Source: Bolinopsis microptera (taxonomy: Eukaryota; Ctenophora; Tentaculata; Lobata; Bolinopsidae). From it: DNA of 64,000 nt. Positions 52,901-62,541 of this stretch are shown here, piece by piece (within the stretch, counting starts at the first letter, position 1; every line of letters begins with the position of its first letter). A program made the translations under genes and the position numbers. The notes below the pieces were generated by a model. It did no database searches, was not told the origin of the DNA, and was given only the letters and a program-made list of their open reading frames with translations. The stretch spans positions 818,501 to 882,500 of the forward strand of contig NC_087082.1 in NCBI RefSeq assembly GCF_026151205.1. The letters are read 5' to 3'.

Positions 52901-54408
52901 AAAGTTGTATTTTCAAAATCCTGTCCCATTTTCAAATATGAAATTTTCTGAACCCAAATTTGACAGATTGGATGAACGTTTTGCCCAGAAACCAATAAGT
53001 TAGTTAATTGATGATGGTATGAAACCAAATTGAGGTACTGGGAGTCAAAATCCCGAATAGAATTGCAAAATCATATTGTCCCAATCTCTGTCCCATTTTC
53101 ATTTTTTGAAGATGAAATTTCCAGGACCGAAATTTTACAAATGACACGATTGAGGAGGTGGAAGTTTGATTTCGGTCGGAGGAAGCCCACAGCAAAAAGC
53201 TGAGGTACTGGGAGTTAAAACCTGAATGGAATTGTAAAATCATATTGTCCCAAAAAAACTGAAAATGGGACAGAGATTGGGACAATTATATGATTTAGCA
53301 ATTTTATTCGGGATTTTGACTCCCAGTATCTCAATTTGGTTTCATACCATCATCAATTAACTAACTTATTGGTTTCTGGGCAAAACGTTCATCCAATCTG
53401 TCAAATTTGGGTTCAGAAAATTTCATATTTGAAAATGGGACAGCATTTTGAAAATACAACTTTTCGTTTTGTTAAGCTTTCTGCTGTGGGCTTCCTCCGA
53501 CCGAAATCAAACTTTCACCACCTCGATCGTGTCATTTGCCATCTTTAGTTGACATACTAATTGGTTGCAGGTGAAAAAATCAGTCAAAACTGTAAAATTT
53601 CGGTCATTATCCCGAATAGAATTGCAAAATCATATAATTGAAAGCAACATGGACTGGAGATCCGAAAGTCCGGCCGCGATTTGTTTTTGGATAATTCGAA
53701 AAAGGTGAAAGATATTTCATCTGTAAAAAGGTTTCAAAAGCTTTAAAATAGAAAGATTTCATGATTGATTCTGAATTGCCTTACCTAGCAGGAACCCGTC
53801 TAACCCTAAAATGGTGTCAAGACTCAAGAGACTAAAACAATTATTACCTATTTAATTCGCGTTTTTGACACCACTTGGGGTAACAAATTTTGGGCTCTAA
53901 AACTCCTATTTCTTGGCCAATTTTTTATTGTTTCATGCTGATTTGGAGGCCATTAAAGCATTTGACCCAGTCAAAAAAGTTTCAGTTGTATATCTTTGAC
54001 GGTTTTTGCAGAAATTCGCGTTAAATTTGATGCCGTGGTGTCAGTAAAATGGCACGGATAAATATATATATATATCGTCTCGCTTTATATATAGTAAGAT
54101 AAATGACGAGCGGCCGGTGTGTGTATTTTTCTGACTTAAATTGTAACAATCTCATAGTCATAGGCCAGAGCAGAGGTTCCCTCGCTTTAAAAATGCTGTT
54201 CAAAGTTCAAACCCTCAACGTCTTCTCTGTGAAACCTGCCAAATTGTATAATCTTCTGCTTAAGCCCTAGGATCACACTAGCCCAGAGCATGACACGAGC
54301 AAACTGTAAACTTACGTTTATGAGGCGAAATTCACAAATATCCGGAAAGGTCCCTGCAACACAGTCGTCTTTTTTAACCACAAATTCTGCATTTGATTTA
54401 TTCGTCAT
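49924..54408 (-). CDS. Class A GPCR gene, copy A (exons 1-3, incomplete)
   Basis: Exon 1, 54316-54408: 31 codons, ATG start, an extracellular N-terminus with two Cys. Exon 2, 51663-51758: 32 codons, GILLNVIVMFVIIGQK, which is TM1 with the conserved Asn. Exon 3, 49924-50076: 51 codons, KYFMFNLAISDCLIAIVG (TM2, NLxxxD motif), then loop 1 and W-C at the start of TM3, the usual disulfide Cys. All junctions are AG/GT and phase 0 (gtaagt, gtgatt, gtaagg donors). Intron 1 holds a 366-bp tandem array. Intron 2 holds a satellite with an RLE-type LINE. Later exons (TM3-7) were not found below 49.9 kb. An opsin-like or orphan amine/peptide receptor is possible; the ligand cannot be told. Confidence 0.75.
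50148..50244. repeat. 32-bp satellite, left block of copy A
   Basis: Units of gtaagcattatatggtcagtattgtaagtatt (32 bases, shown in two parts: gtaagcattatatggtc and agtattgtaagtatt). It continues after the LINE insertion at 51464. Confidence 0.85.
50245..51463 (+). mobile_element. 5'-truncated RLE-type LINE inserted in the satellite
   Basis: It interrupts the satellite and is flanked by attgtaa (50238-50244 and 51464-51470), a 7-bp duplication that could also arise from the repeat itself. Only the 3' part of the element is present. Confidence 0.65.
50257..51309 (+). CDS. RLE-type LINE protein, C-terminal fragment (zinc knuckle and nuclease)
   Basis: About 340 residues. CPLCGRQQCNLKHILTCCP is the Cys/His knuckle (near residue 100). 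ALRPDVVIYSN...VILIELTCG...ENFEDQRSRKEKRYEEL fits the R-PD-x-E-(LT) core and following Lys of the R2-type restriction-like endonuclease. The RT is missing by truncation. The frame is open to the TAA at 51307-51309. It is clearly different from the RLE LINE at 1-1453. Confidence 0.7.
   Translation, partial: ERDLYFKELIGYVQTREGAGIGFGDQRRKKNKKEQLVEIIKSLKEEELLQTLYDKRVQGKFLTWENTMQLDTGWQSLLYTLSPELTKFHLNAIHDVASTPSNLQLWNYSSTNNCPLCGRQQCNLKHILTCCPVSLKQGRYNWRHDQVLRVIVQPIAEKLREINSATPKTEVKREWRKFVSGKGTYRKPEVRLTEEPHLLEEGNDWKLVFDEDERTRQFPQHIVNTALRPDVVIYSNTLRKVILIELTCGNEENFEDQRSRKEKRYEELMVEIETAGWEGYLFTVEVGCRGFYHHTLPRIFNFLNITRAKKKRALNTTAVVSLKGSYTIWLSRYNKTWSDNWQLAERPCPV
51464..51592. repeat. 32-bp satellite, right block of copy A
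   Basis: About four units; one carries attataagtatt. It continues the block at 50148. Confidence 0.85.
52030..53640. repeat. 366-bp tandem array in intron 1 of GPCR copy A
   Basis: The landmark ctgcaaccaattagta recurs at 52061, 52427 and 52794, giving a period of 366-367 bp. The last unit is partial. At 53255 the orientation flips and an inverted unit runs to about 53610, making a local palindrome. Confidence 0.85.
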
Positions 54409-56698
54409 ATCGCGCGCGTTCGTGTTCCCGAGCCTGTCCCCTTATTCTCTCAGAACACCTCGGGTACACTTGTTCGTCCAAGTACCTAGTGGTAGACACT
54501 TTGACAGTCATCACACTGTTATGGATTTGGCACAGTTGACATGAAAACTTTTTCTTATCAGTCATTATCATGTCACCCATCACAACATTTTGAACTTCGA
54601 TAGTACCTCACATGAATTTATCGACAGTTAACTCTATTTCACTACGACATACTTAACTTTGTCACACAGTATCATATTTTCATTAGACACCTACATTTTG
54701 AGAATCATTTAATTTTCGAATGGAATTTTACCGAATTAAAACCGAGTGTGTGTGTTTGAGCGATTTGTACAACATTTCTGTAATGTTTCAAATTATATTC
54801 AAATGTTCTAAAAAATGTTCTATCATCACCTCAGAAAGTATAGTTATAATATTTAAATACTATAATTATAAGGGCAACCACCTTTTGAGTTTCAACTTTC
54901 AATATACGTTTAAAAGACAGTTTCTTAAAACGAGATAATGTCTAAAAGAAATAACGATGCTTATGAATTTGTTCAGCTGCGTATGTAGTTGTACGGTAAT
55001 GTAATAAATAATACCTTGACTGTTGACTTTGAGTGCTACCCGCGACAATTCCCGACGCTTTAGCGGAGGGATCGCGGGGCACGAAACTAAGCCAAGATAT
55101 TATTTATTATTATATTATTACACGAGAATATGGTGCCTCTTTTCTAAAACCCTGTTAACTAATTATTTGACGGTTCTTCTACCGATCATAGCCCTAAAAT
55201 ATGTTGTTTTGAAAAACTAGCTAATACCTGAGGCACTTATTGGGAAATGAGGTTAATTCTGTCACATTATATTATGGAATTTGAAATTTTCGGTGAATTG
55301 TCGAAATCATTTATATCTGATTTTGGTTTGAAAAGCAGGAAAACTCTATATAAGGACGATAAAGTTGATTCAAGTTAAGGGCAGTTAATGCGAACATTGT
55401 CAAAAAATTATACGAAATCGTTATTAGGTTAAATTTCGAAACAATGATAACCAAACCTCGATTAGAATCAATATTCTTCCAGAAATGATTGGAAGGTTAT
55501 TAATATTATTCAGAAAATCGAAACTTAAGTTTAACAATGTTGAGGTTAATTTTAGTTACCGAAATGTGACAAAATTCACTTTTCCTGCCCCAACAGTAAA
55601 AAATTCAATTCAAAATATGATAAGGAGAGTTTGATGTGAAAGAAAATGTATCTAACTTTTACAATAACTTATGTGACGAAATTTACATTTCTTGCCCCTA
55701 TCACATTTCTGTAAGGATCTTTTTGAAACAGTAAGCGTGACCAAAAAGATAAAATTAAAAACGTTAGAAAGTTTATAGCAGGAGGATTTGTATATAAATC
55801 GAAGATCCGACTAGAAACGATTTCATTTTCATTGTCTTTTCAAACTATAATTTGGTTTTGATTAATTCGGAATTTGCAGTACTTAGTAAAGTGTACGTGT
55901 TTAAACTAACCTTATTGTTCAACAAAATCGTTCTAATTAAGAATGAATTGAAGACAAGTTTATTCCCAAATAACCTCAACATTGTTAAACTTGAGTTTCA
56001 ATTTTCTGAATAATATTAATAACCTACCAATAATTTCTGGAAGAATATTGAATTCTAATCGAGGTTTGGTTATCATTGTTTCGAAATTTAACCTAATAAC
56101 GATTTCGTATAATTTTTTGACAATGTTCGCATTAACTGCCCTTAACTTGAATCAACTGTATCGTCCTTATATAGAGTTTTCCTGCTTTTCAAACCAAAAT
56201 CAGATATAAATGATTTCGGCAATTCAGCTAAAATTTCAAATTCCATAATATAATGTGACAGAATTTACCTCATTTCCCAATAAGTGCCTCAGGTATTAGC
56301 TAGTTTTTCAAAACAACATATTTTAGGGCTATGATCGGTAGAAGAACCATCAAATAATGAGTTATAAGGGTTTTAGAAAAGAGGTACCATATTCTCGTGT
56401 AATAATATAATAATAAATAATACCCTGGCTTAGTTTCGTGCCCCGCGATCCCTCCGCTAAAGCGTCGGGAATTGTCGCGGGTAGCACTCAACAGTTAACA
56501 GCCAAGGTATTATTTATTACATTACCGTACAACTACATAATCAGCCGAACAAATTCATAGGCATCGTTATTTCTTTTAGACATTTTCTCGATTTAAGAAA
56601 CTGTCTTTTAAACGTATATTGAAAGTTCAAACTCAAAAGGGGGCCCTCATAATTATAGTATTCAAATACTATATAACTATAATTACTGAGGTGATGAT
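54409..56698. promoter_or_regulatory. Divergent intergenic region between the two GPCR copies
   Basis: 2.3 kb between the two ATGs. A 424-bp spacer (55548-55971) lies between the mirrored arms. Both sides carry the GC-rich hairpin CCCGCGA...TCGCGGG (about 55037-55080 and 56443-56487), embedded in 'ataataccttg...' type AT-rich repeats. It would hold both promoters. No gene is seen. Confidence 0.55.
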
Positions 56699-58617
56699 AT
56701 GACGAATAAATCAAATGCAGAATTTGTTGTTAAAACAGACGACTGTGTTGCAGGGACCTTTCCGGATATTTGTGAATTTCGCCTCATAAACGTAAGTTCG
56801 TGTGATGCTCTGAAATGGAATACAGTGTTTAAAGTGTGATAAAAAAACTGAAAATGGGACAGAGATTGGGACAATATGATTTTGCAATTCTATTCGGGAT
56901 TTTGACTCCCAGTATCTCAATTTGGTTTCATACCATCATCAATTAACTAACTAATTGGTTTCTGGGCTAAAACTTCATCCAATCTGTCAAATTTGGGTTA
57001 AGAAAATTACATATTTGAAAATGGGACAGCATTTTGAAAATTCAACTTTTCGTTTTGTTAAGCTTTCTGTTGTGGGCTTCCTCCGACCGAAATCAAACTT
57101 CCACCACCTCAATCGTGTCATTTGCCATCTATAGTTGACTTACTAATTGGTTGCAGGTGAAAAAATCTGTCAAAACTGTAAAATTTCGGTCCTAGAAATT
57201 TCATCTTCAAAAACTGAAAATGGGACAGAGATTGGGACAATATGATTTTGCAATTCTATTCGGGATTTTGATTCCCAGTACCTCAATTTCGTTTCATACC
57301 ATCATCAATTAACTAACTAATTGGTTTCTGGGCAAAAAGACCATCCAATCTGTCAAATTTGGGTTCAGAAAATTTCATATTTGAAAATGGGACAGCATTT
57401 TGAAAATTCAACTTTTCGTTTTGTTTAGCTTTCTGCTGTGGGCTTCCTCCGACCAAAATCAAACTTCCACCACCTCAATCGTGTTATTTGCCATCTATAG
57501 TTGACTTACTAATTGGTTGCAGGTGAAAAAATCTGTCAAAACTGTAAAATTTCGGTCCTAGAAATTTCATCTTCAAAAACTGAAAATGGGACAGAGATTG
57601 GGACAATATGATTTTACAATTCTTTTCGGGATTTTGACTCCCAGTACCTCAATTTCGTTTTATATTATCATCAATTAACTAACAAATTGGTTTCTGGGTA
57701 AAAAGTTCATCCAATCTGTCAAATTTGGGTTCAGAAAATTTCATATTTGAAAATGGGATAGCATTTTGAAAATACAACTTTTCGTTTTGTTAAGCTTTCT
57801 GCTGTGGGCTTCCTCCGACCGAAATCAAACTTCCACCACCTCAATCGTGTCATTTGCCATCTATAGTTGACTTACTAATTGGTTGCAGGTGAAAAAATCT
57901 GTCAAAACTGTAAAATTTCGGTCCTAGAAATTTCATCTTCAAAAACTGAAAATGGGACAGAGATTGGGACAATATGATTTTGCAATTCTATTCGGGATTT
58001 TGATTCCCAGTACCTCAATTTCGTTTCATACCATCATCAATTAACTAACTAATTGGTTTCTGGGCAAAAAGTTCATCCAATCTGTCAAATTTGGGTTCAG
58101 AAAATTTCATATTTGAAAATGGGACAGTATTTTGAAAATACTACTTTTCGTTTTGTTAAGCTTTCTGCTGTGGGCTTCCTCCGACCGAAATCAAACTTCC
58201 ACCACCTCAAAAATCAGTCACAACTGTAATTTTTCAATTGACTTTATCACAACTCTGTGATTATAGCCTAATTGGGGTGAAGGTCAGATCTTTCTCAGGT
58301 TTGCTTGCTATATTGGATTTCTTAGCTTCAGTGTCTCATCAGCAAGAAGGCAGAACTTCCCTTTCAAAAAGAACATTGTAACAATCATAAAAAATTTACT
58401 TCACTTTAATATACTGCAAAATATACCTCGTATACGAAATTATACCAGCGCTGGATATGCCAATTATTGCGGGTCATCTTTATGGCATCACTTATAAAGC
58501 TTGATGATTTTCCTATTTCAGGGAGGGACCCTGGCGTTGGTTAGTTTCTGCGGCATCTTGCTGAATGTCATCGTCATGTTTGTCATAATCGGACAAAAGG
58601 TTCACCTGAGTAACCAG
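56699..58617 (+). CDS. Class A GPCR gene, copy B (exons 1-2, continues beyond window)
   Basis: Exon 1, 56699-56791: 31 codons, same as copy A except for small changes (e.g. VVKT for VVKK). Exon 2, 58522-58617: 32 codons, encoding the same TM1 as copy A with no difference seen. Splice sites are kept (gtaagt donor, tttcag acceptor, gtgatt donor). Intron 1 holds four units of the 366-bp repeat. Intron 2 starts with the satellite in which LINE-5 sits. Exon 3 would lie beyond 64 kb. Intact codons in both copies argue that both are, or were recently, functional genes. Confidence 0.72.
56830..58240. repeat. 366-bp tandem array in intron 1 of GPCR copy B
   Basis: About four units in the orientation opposite to the array at 52030. 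Units within the array are more alike than they are to the other array, which hints at local homogenisation. Confidence 0.85.
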
Positions 58618-58680
58618 GTGATTCTACTGTTTAATAATAGTTAATACTTTCTAATAAAGCATCCCACGACCAGCTAAATG

Positions 58681-59193
58681 GTATAGCTGCTTACAATACT
58701 GACCATATAATGCTTACAATACTTACAATACTTACAATATAATGCTTACAATACTTACAATACTGACCATATAATGCTTACAATACTTACAATACTTACA
58801 ATATAATGCTTACAATACTTACAATACTGACCATATAATGCTTACAATACTTACAATACTGACCATATAATGCTTACAATACTTACAATACTGACCATAT
58901 AATGCTTACAATACTTACAATACTGACCATATAATGCTTACAATACTTACAATACTGACTATATAATGCTTACAATACTTACAATACTGACCATATAATG
59001 CTTACAATACTTACAATACTGACCATATAATGCTTACAATACTTACAATACTGACCATATAATGCTTACAATACTTACAATACTGACCATATAATGATTA
59101 CAATACTTACAATACTGACCATATAATGCTTACAATACTTACAATACAGACCATATAATGCTTACAATACTTACAATACTGACTATATAATGA
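58681..59193. repeat. 32-bp satellite, left block of copy B
   Basis: About 16 units of gcttacaatacttacaa + tactgaccatataat, with shortened variants near the start. Confidence 0.9.
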
Positions 59194-59562
59194 AAAAACG
59201 AAACGAAACGAAACACTGTATTTACTACCCCGCTACTATGCGACAAAGATATTGTATAAAGTTAACTAAATAATTTACACAATACGGTGCCCATGTCTGA
59301 GCGGCTCTCCTCAAATAACTTTCTCTCCTCCTCGGAGCAGAAAGTTAAAAACAAAACACGGGTCTCATAAATCAAAAAATACTAAATAATGTTAAAGAGA
59401 TCATATCAGATTAACTGTCGCAAAAAATGGTTAAAGTATACATATTACATAATTGATTTTATTGACACACCGATAAAAACCAGAAAAACAAGAAGTGGAT
59501 ACTCGGAAAACAAAAAATAACACAAAAAAAGACTAGAAGCCACAAAAAATAGCTTAACCAGG
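59194..59562 (-). other. LINE-5 3' untranslated region with TTTCG tail
   Basis: The element strand ends ...TTTCG TTTCG TTTCG TTTTTTC before the satellite. There is no gene. Confidence 0.7.
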
Positions 59563-62541
59563 CTATAGTTGATCATACAAATAGTTCTTTAACTTACCCT
59601 TAAAAGAGACAATATTGTCGATATTACGGACATTAAGAGGGAGAGAGTTCCATGATTCAGGTGCATAGTTGCTGAACCGCCTGCTAGTTGCCTTCAATTT
59701 AGAGAACTTAGGTATCTTCATAAGAAGGTTGCATGCTGTTTTTGTTCTGGTTTCTTTGACAGCCTTATCATCTCTGTTCATTTGAACCAACTCTTGGAGG
59801 TACATTGGTGCCAATCCATGGGTCACTTTGAAACAGATGAGACACACTTTGAAAAATATCCTCTTTTCAACAGGGAGAATATGAGCTTTCTTGTAGAAAG
59901 GAGACAAGTCAGTATTTCTGTCATAGATGTCGTAAATGAAACGTATCCCTGCATTTAGAACAGATTGCAGCTTCTTCACTCTAGTCTTTGAAAGATTCAT
60001 GTAGAGGGCATTACAATAGTCCAGCTTTGATATGATCAGTTGTTTGACCAGCATGAGCTTAACTCTCTCATCTAGATACTTTCTGATAGTTCTAAGATTG
60101 TTCATTGTCCAGGAACAGTTCTTCCTAACGTTGTTAATCTGCCTTTCCATGTTGAGAGATTCATCTAGTAACACTCCAAGACTCTTCCAGGTATCGTTTT
60201 TGCATACAGTTGGTGTAATAATGGTGTCACCAAACTTTATTGTTATTTCAAGGTCAAACTTCTTCAGTACCAAAGGCTTTCCAATGACTAACAATTCTGT
60301 CTTGCTCTCATTCAGTTTCATGAAATTATTAACCATCCATACTTTGATTTCAGACAGACAGTCATTGATCCTACTAGTGACATTCTGCAGCTCCATGGGT
60401 CTCATCGGGTGGAAAGCTATATAAAGTTGTGAGTCATCTGCATAAAGCTGAATATCGAGACCATACTTTCTAGCTATTTCCTGGAGCAGCTTAATGTATA
60501 AGATGAACAGGATCGGTCCCAATAGAGAGCCCTGGGGTACCCCAAACAACAGACACAGGAAGTCAGATAATGAGTCATCTACCTTAACCTTGAAAAACCT
60601 GCCTGAGAGGTATGAACTAAACCATTTCAATGCAGAGTCCTTAATACCAAAATCTTTTGCCAGCTTCTTAAGAAGGATTGTATGATCAATCGTGTCAAAA
60701 GCAGCAGAGAGATCAAGTAGGACTACAATCACAATGTTGTTCTTCTGCACTTCCTTAAGAATATCGTCTGCCATCCTGACCATCAGGGTTTCACAACTGT
60801 GGTTCGCTCTGTATCCAGACTGAACTGGGCAATGCAGACTGTTTAAATGTAAGTGATTGTTTAACTGCTCAAGTACAATCTTTTCAATCAGTTTAGACAT
60901 AACTGCAAGATTTGAGACTGGTCTGTAATTCTTCAGAATATCTGGATCAGCATTCTTCTTCTTGATAGTGGGCTTGACCAGTGCAGTCTTCATCTCGGCT
61001 GGAAACACACCTTGCAACATAGAACCGTTTATTATGTGCAGGAGGATCGGTGCCAACTCCTGAGAGCATTTCTTCAACATGAAAGTTGGAATAGGGTCAA
61101 GACTACAAAACTTGTTAGACATCTTAGAAATGGTGTGTAACAGGTGCTGCCTAGTGATGGAGTGAAATTTATCAAATGATGGCCCTGAATAGGTGCTTTC
61201 AAGATTCTCTGACGATGACAAGTTCCCTCCGATATGACTTCCTTCTTCTTCTATCCCAAGTCTGATATCATTCACTTTATCCGCAAAGAAAACTTTAAAA
61301 CTTTCTGCCAGTTTTTTAGTGTCATTACCATGTGGCCTTTCTTGGGTAGTTTCACCCGTGAGTCTATAAACTTTCTTGTACAGAGCCTTCGTATCTCCCG
61401 CAGAGGCTAAGAGGGCTTTTCTATTGTAAGTAATCCTCTTCTGTCGCTCAATGACAATAAATTTGTTCCTGAGGTTGACAAAAATATCCTTCTGTCCCTT
61501 GCCTTTCCTCCAGGCTCTCTCAGCTGCTCTCCTCTGCCTCTGTAAAGCTTTCAGATCCTGATCCATCCAAGGTTTACCTTTGTCTTCACTCTTCATCTCC
61601 TTACTGATCACAGGACAGTGCTTGTCCATAAGTTCCAATAGAATACTATTGTACATCTTAACTGACTCATCAAGACTCTCAGAGCACCAAGCATCTCTTT
61701 TACAGAGATCAGAAACCAAAATATCTGCTTTAAAATCCTCAACCACAATACTTTTAAAATCACGGTAGTTCATCACCCTAGTATCATTCAAAGAGGTCTT
61801 CAGGCTCACAGACACTACAAATTTAACAAGAAAATGATCTGATCTAGTCCCAGATTCCACAATGTTAATAGAAGTTATAGAGTCTTTAAAGACTTTGGTC
61901 GTTATCACGAGGTCAAGAGTTCCTCCTTGATTGTGAGTTCTTTCTAGTGGTACACATTGGATGAAACCAAGCTGATCAAGAAGGGAAAGAAACTTTGCGG
62001 GGTAAAGATCTTTAGGTCTTTCAACATGTAAATTAAAATCCCCTGCAATCACCGGGGTTCCTGGCTTACCGGACAAATCACACAGGTATTCACTGAATTC
62101 TTCCAAGAAGTGGCACTCAGTGTACCTGGCCTTTTTGGTGTAAGGCGGTCTATACACATCAATAAGTCTGATTATCCCACTATTTGTTTCAAGTACAACT
62201 TCCATGACTTGGTAAGACTTGTACTTCTTGACTCTACCGTTGCTTTTCAACTTAAGGTTCTTATTGAAAATTATACCTATTCCTCCGCCACTACGATGCT
62301 TCCTTGGGTTGGATAAAATACCCCAACCAAAATCTCGTATCTCTTGTAGCTTTGCAGTATCTGCTTCCTTAAGAAAAGTCTCTTGAAGAAAACAGATATC
62401 AACCCCCTCATCAGTTAGGTGCTCAAGAACCTCTACTGTCTTGTTCACTAGACGATTAACATTAAACGTGGCTAAGACTAGTTTATCCCAAGCTCTCTTT
62501 GTCGAATCTTTGCCCACTGGAGATAAGAGTTTTTTGATGTT
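59563..62541 (-). CDS. LINE-5 ORF2: endonuclease and reverse transcriptase, no early AUG
   Basis: Just under 1,000 codons, open from a TGA at 62542-62544. EEP endonuclease is at about 10-240 (FNVNRL, LQETFL, DVYRPP, GDFNLHV, GGTLDLV, SDHFLV). RT is at about 500-760 (YRPVSNLAVMSK, SGYRANHSCETLMVRM, VVLLDLSAAFDTIDH, FGVPQGSLLGPILFILY, LYADDSQLY). A C-terminal domain ends in SWNSLPLNVR. The first in-frame ATG lies inside the endonuclease (about residue 104). ORF2 is in the -1 frame of ORF1 and overlaps its end, so frameshifting is the likely route of expression. All catalytic residues are kept. Confidence 0.9.
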   Translation of the reverse strand, partial: NIKKLLSPVGKDSTKRAWDKLVLATFNVNRLVNKTVEVLEHLTDEGVDICFLQETFLKEADTAKLQEIRDFGWGILSNPRKHRSGGGIGIIFNKNLKLKSNGRVKKYKSYQVMEVVLETNSGIIRLIDVYRPPYTKKARYTECHFLEEFSEYLCDLSGKPGTPVIAGDFNLHVERPKDLYPAKFLSLLDQLGFIQCVPLERTHNQGGTLDLVITTKVFKDSITSINIVESGTRSDHFLVKFVVSVSLKTSLNDTRVMNYRDFKSIVVEDFKADILVSDLCKRDAWCSESLDESVKMYNSILLELMDKHCPVISKEMKSEDKGKPWMDQDLKALQRQRRAAERAWRKGKGQKDIFVNLRNKFIVIERQKRITYNRKALLASAGDTKALYKKVYRLTGETTQERPHGNDTKKLAESFKVFFADKVNDIRLGIEEEGSHIGGNLSSSENLESTYSGPSFDKFHSITRQHLLHTISKMSNKFCSLDPIPTFMLKKCSQELAPILLHIINGSMLQGVFPAEMKTALVKPTIKKKNADPDILKNYRPVSNLAVMSKLIEKIVLEQLNNHLHLNSLHCPVQSGYRANHSCETLMVRMADDILKEVQKNNIVIVVLLDLSAAFDTIDHTILLKKLAKDFGIKDSALKWFSSYLSGRFFKVKVDDSLSDFLCLLFGVPQGSLLGPILFILYIKLLQEIARKYGLDIQLYADDSQLYIAFHPMRPMELQNVTSRINDCLSEIKVWMVNNFMKLNESKTELLVIGKPLVLKKFDLEITIKFGDTIITPTVCKNDTWKSLGVLLDESLNMERQINNVRKNCSWTMNNLRTIRKYLDERVKLMLVKQLIISKLDYCNALYMNLSKTRVKKLQSVLNAGIRFIYDIYDRNTDLSPFYKKAHILPVEKRIFFKVCLICFKVTHGLAPMYLQELVQMNRDDKAVKETRTKTACNLLMKIPKFSKLKATSRRFSNYAPESWNSLPLNVRNIDNIVSFKGKLKNYLYDQL

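Larger units (their letters stand above)
51464..55547. repeat. Left arm of a large imperfect inverted repeat
   Basis: In reverse complement it matches 55972 to about 59190: satellite, GPCR exon 2, flanking intron, 366-bp arrays, GPCR exon 1 and the upstream DNA follow in mirrored order. Left-only segments are 53640-54285 and about 54412-54825. Confidence 0.88.
55972..59193. repeat. Right arm of the large inverted repeat
   Basis: Mirror of 51464-55547, about 0.9 kb shorter because of deletions, with a longer satellite at its outer end. Confidence 0.88.

Noticed and set aside
55023-56491. Mirrored 63-65 codon frames near the centre of the inverted repeat
   Set aside because: They arise from the same GC-rich hairpin and AT-rich repeat in both arms; no domain is seen.
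58681-59193. Regular 32-bp repeats that might be a CRISPR array
   Set aside because: Units are contiguous without spacers; it is a satellite.
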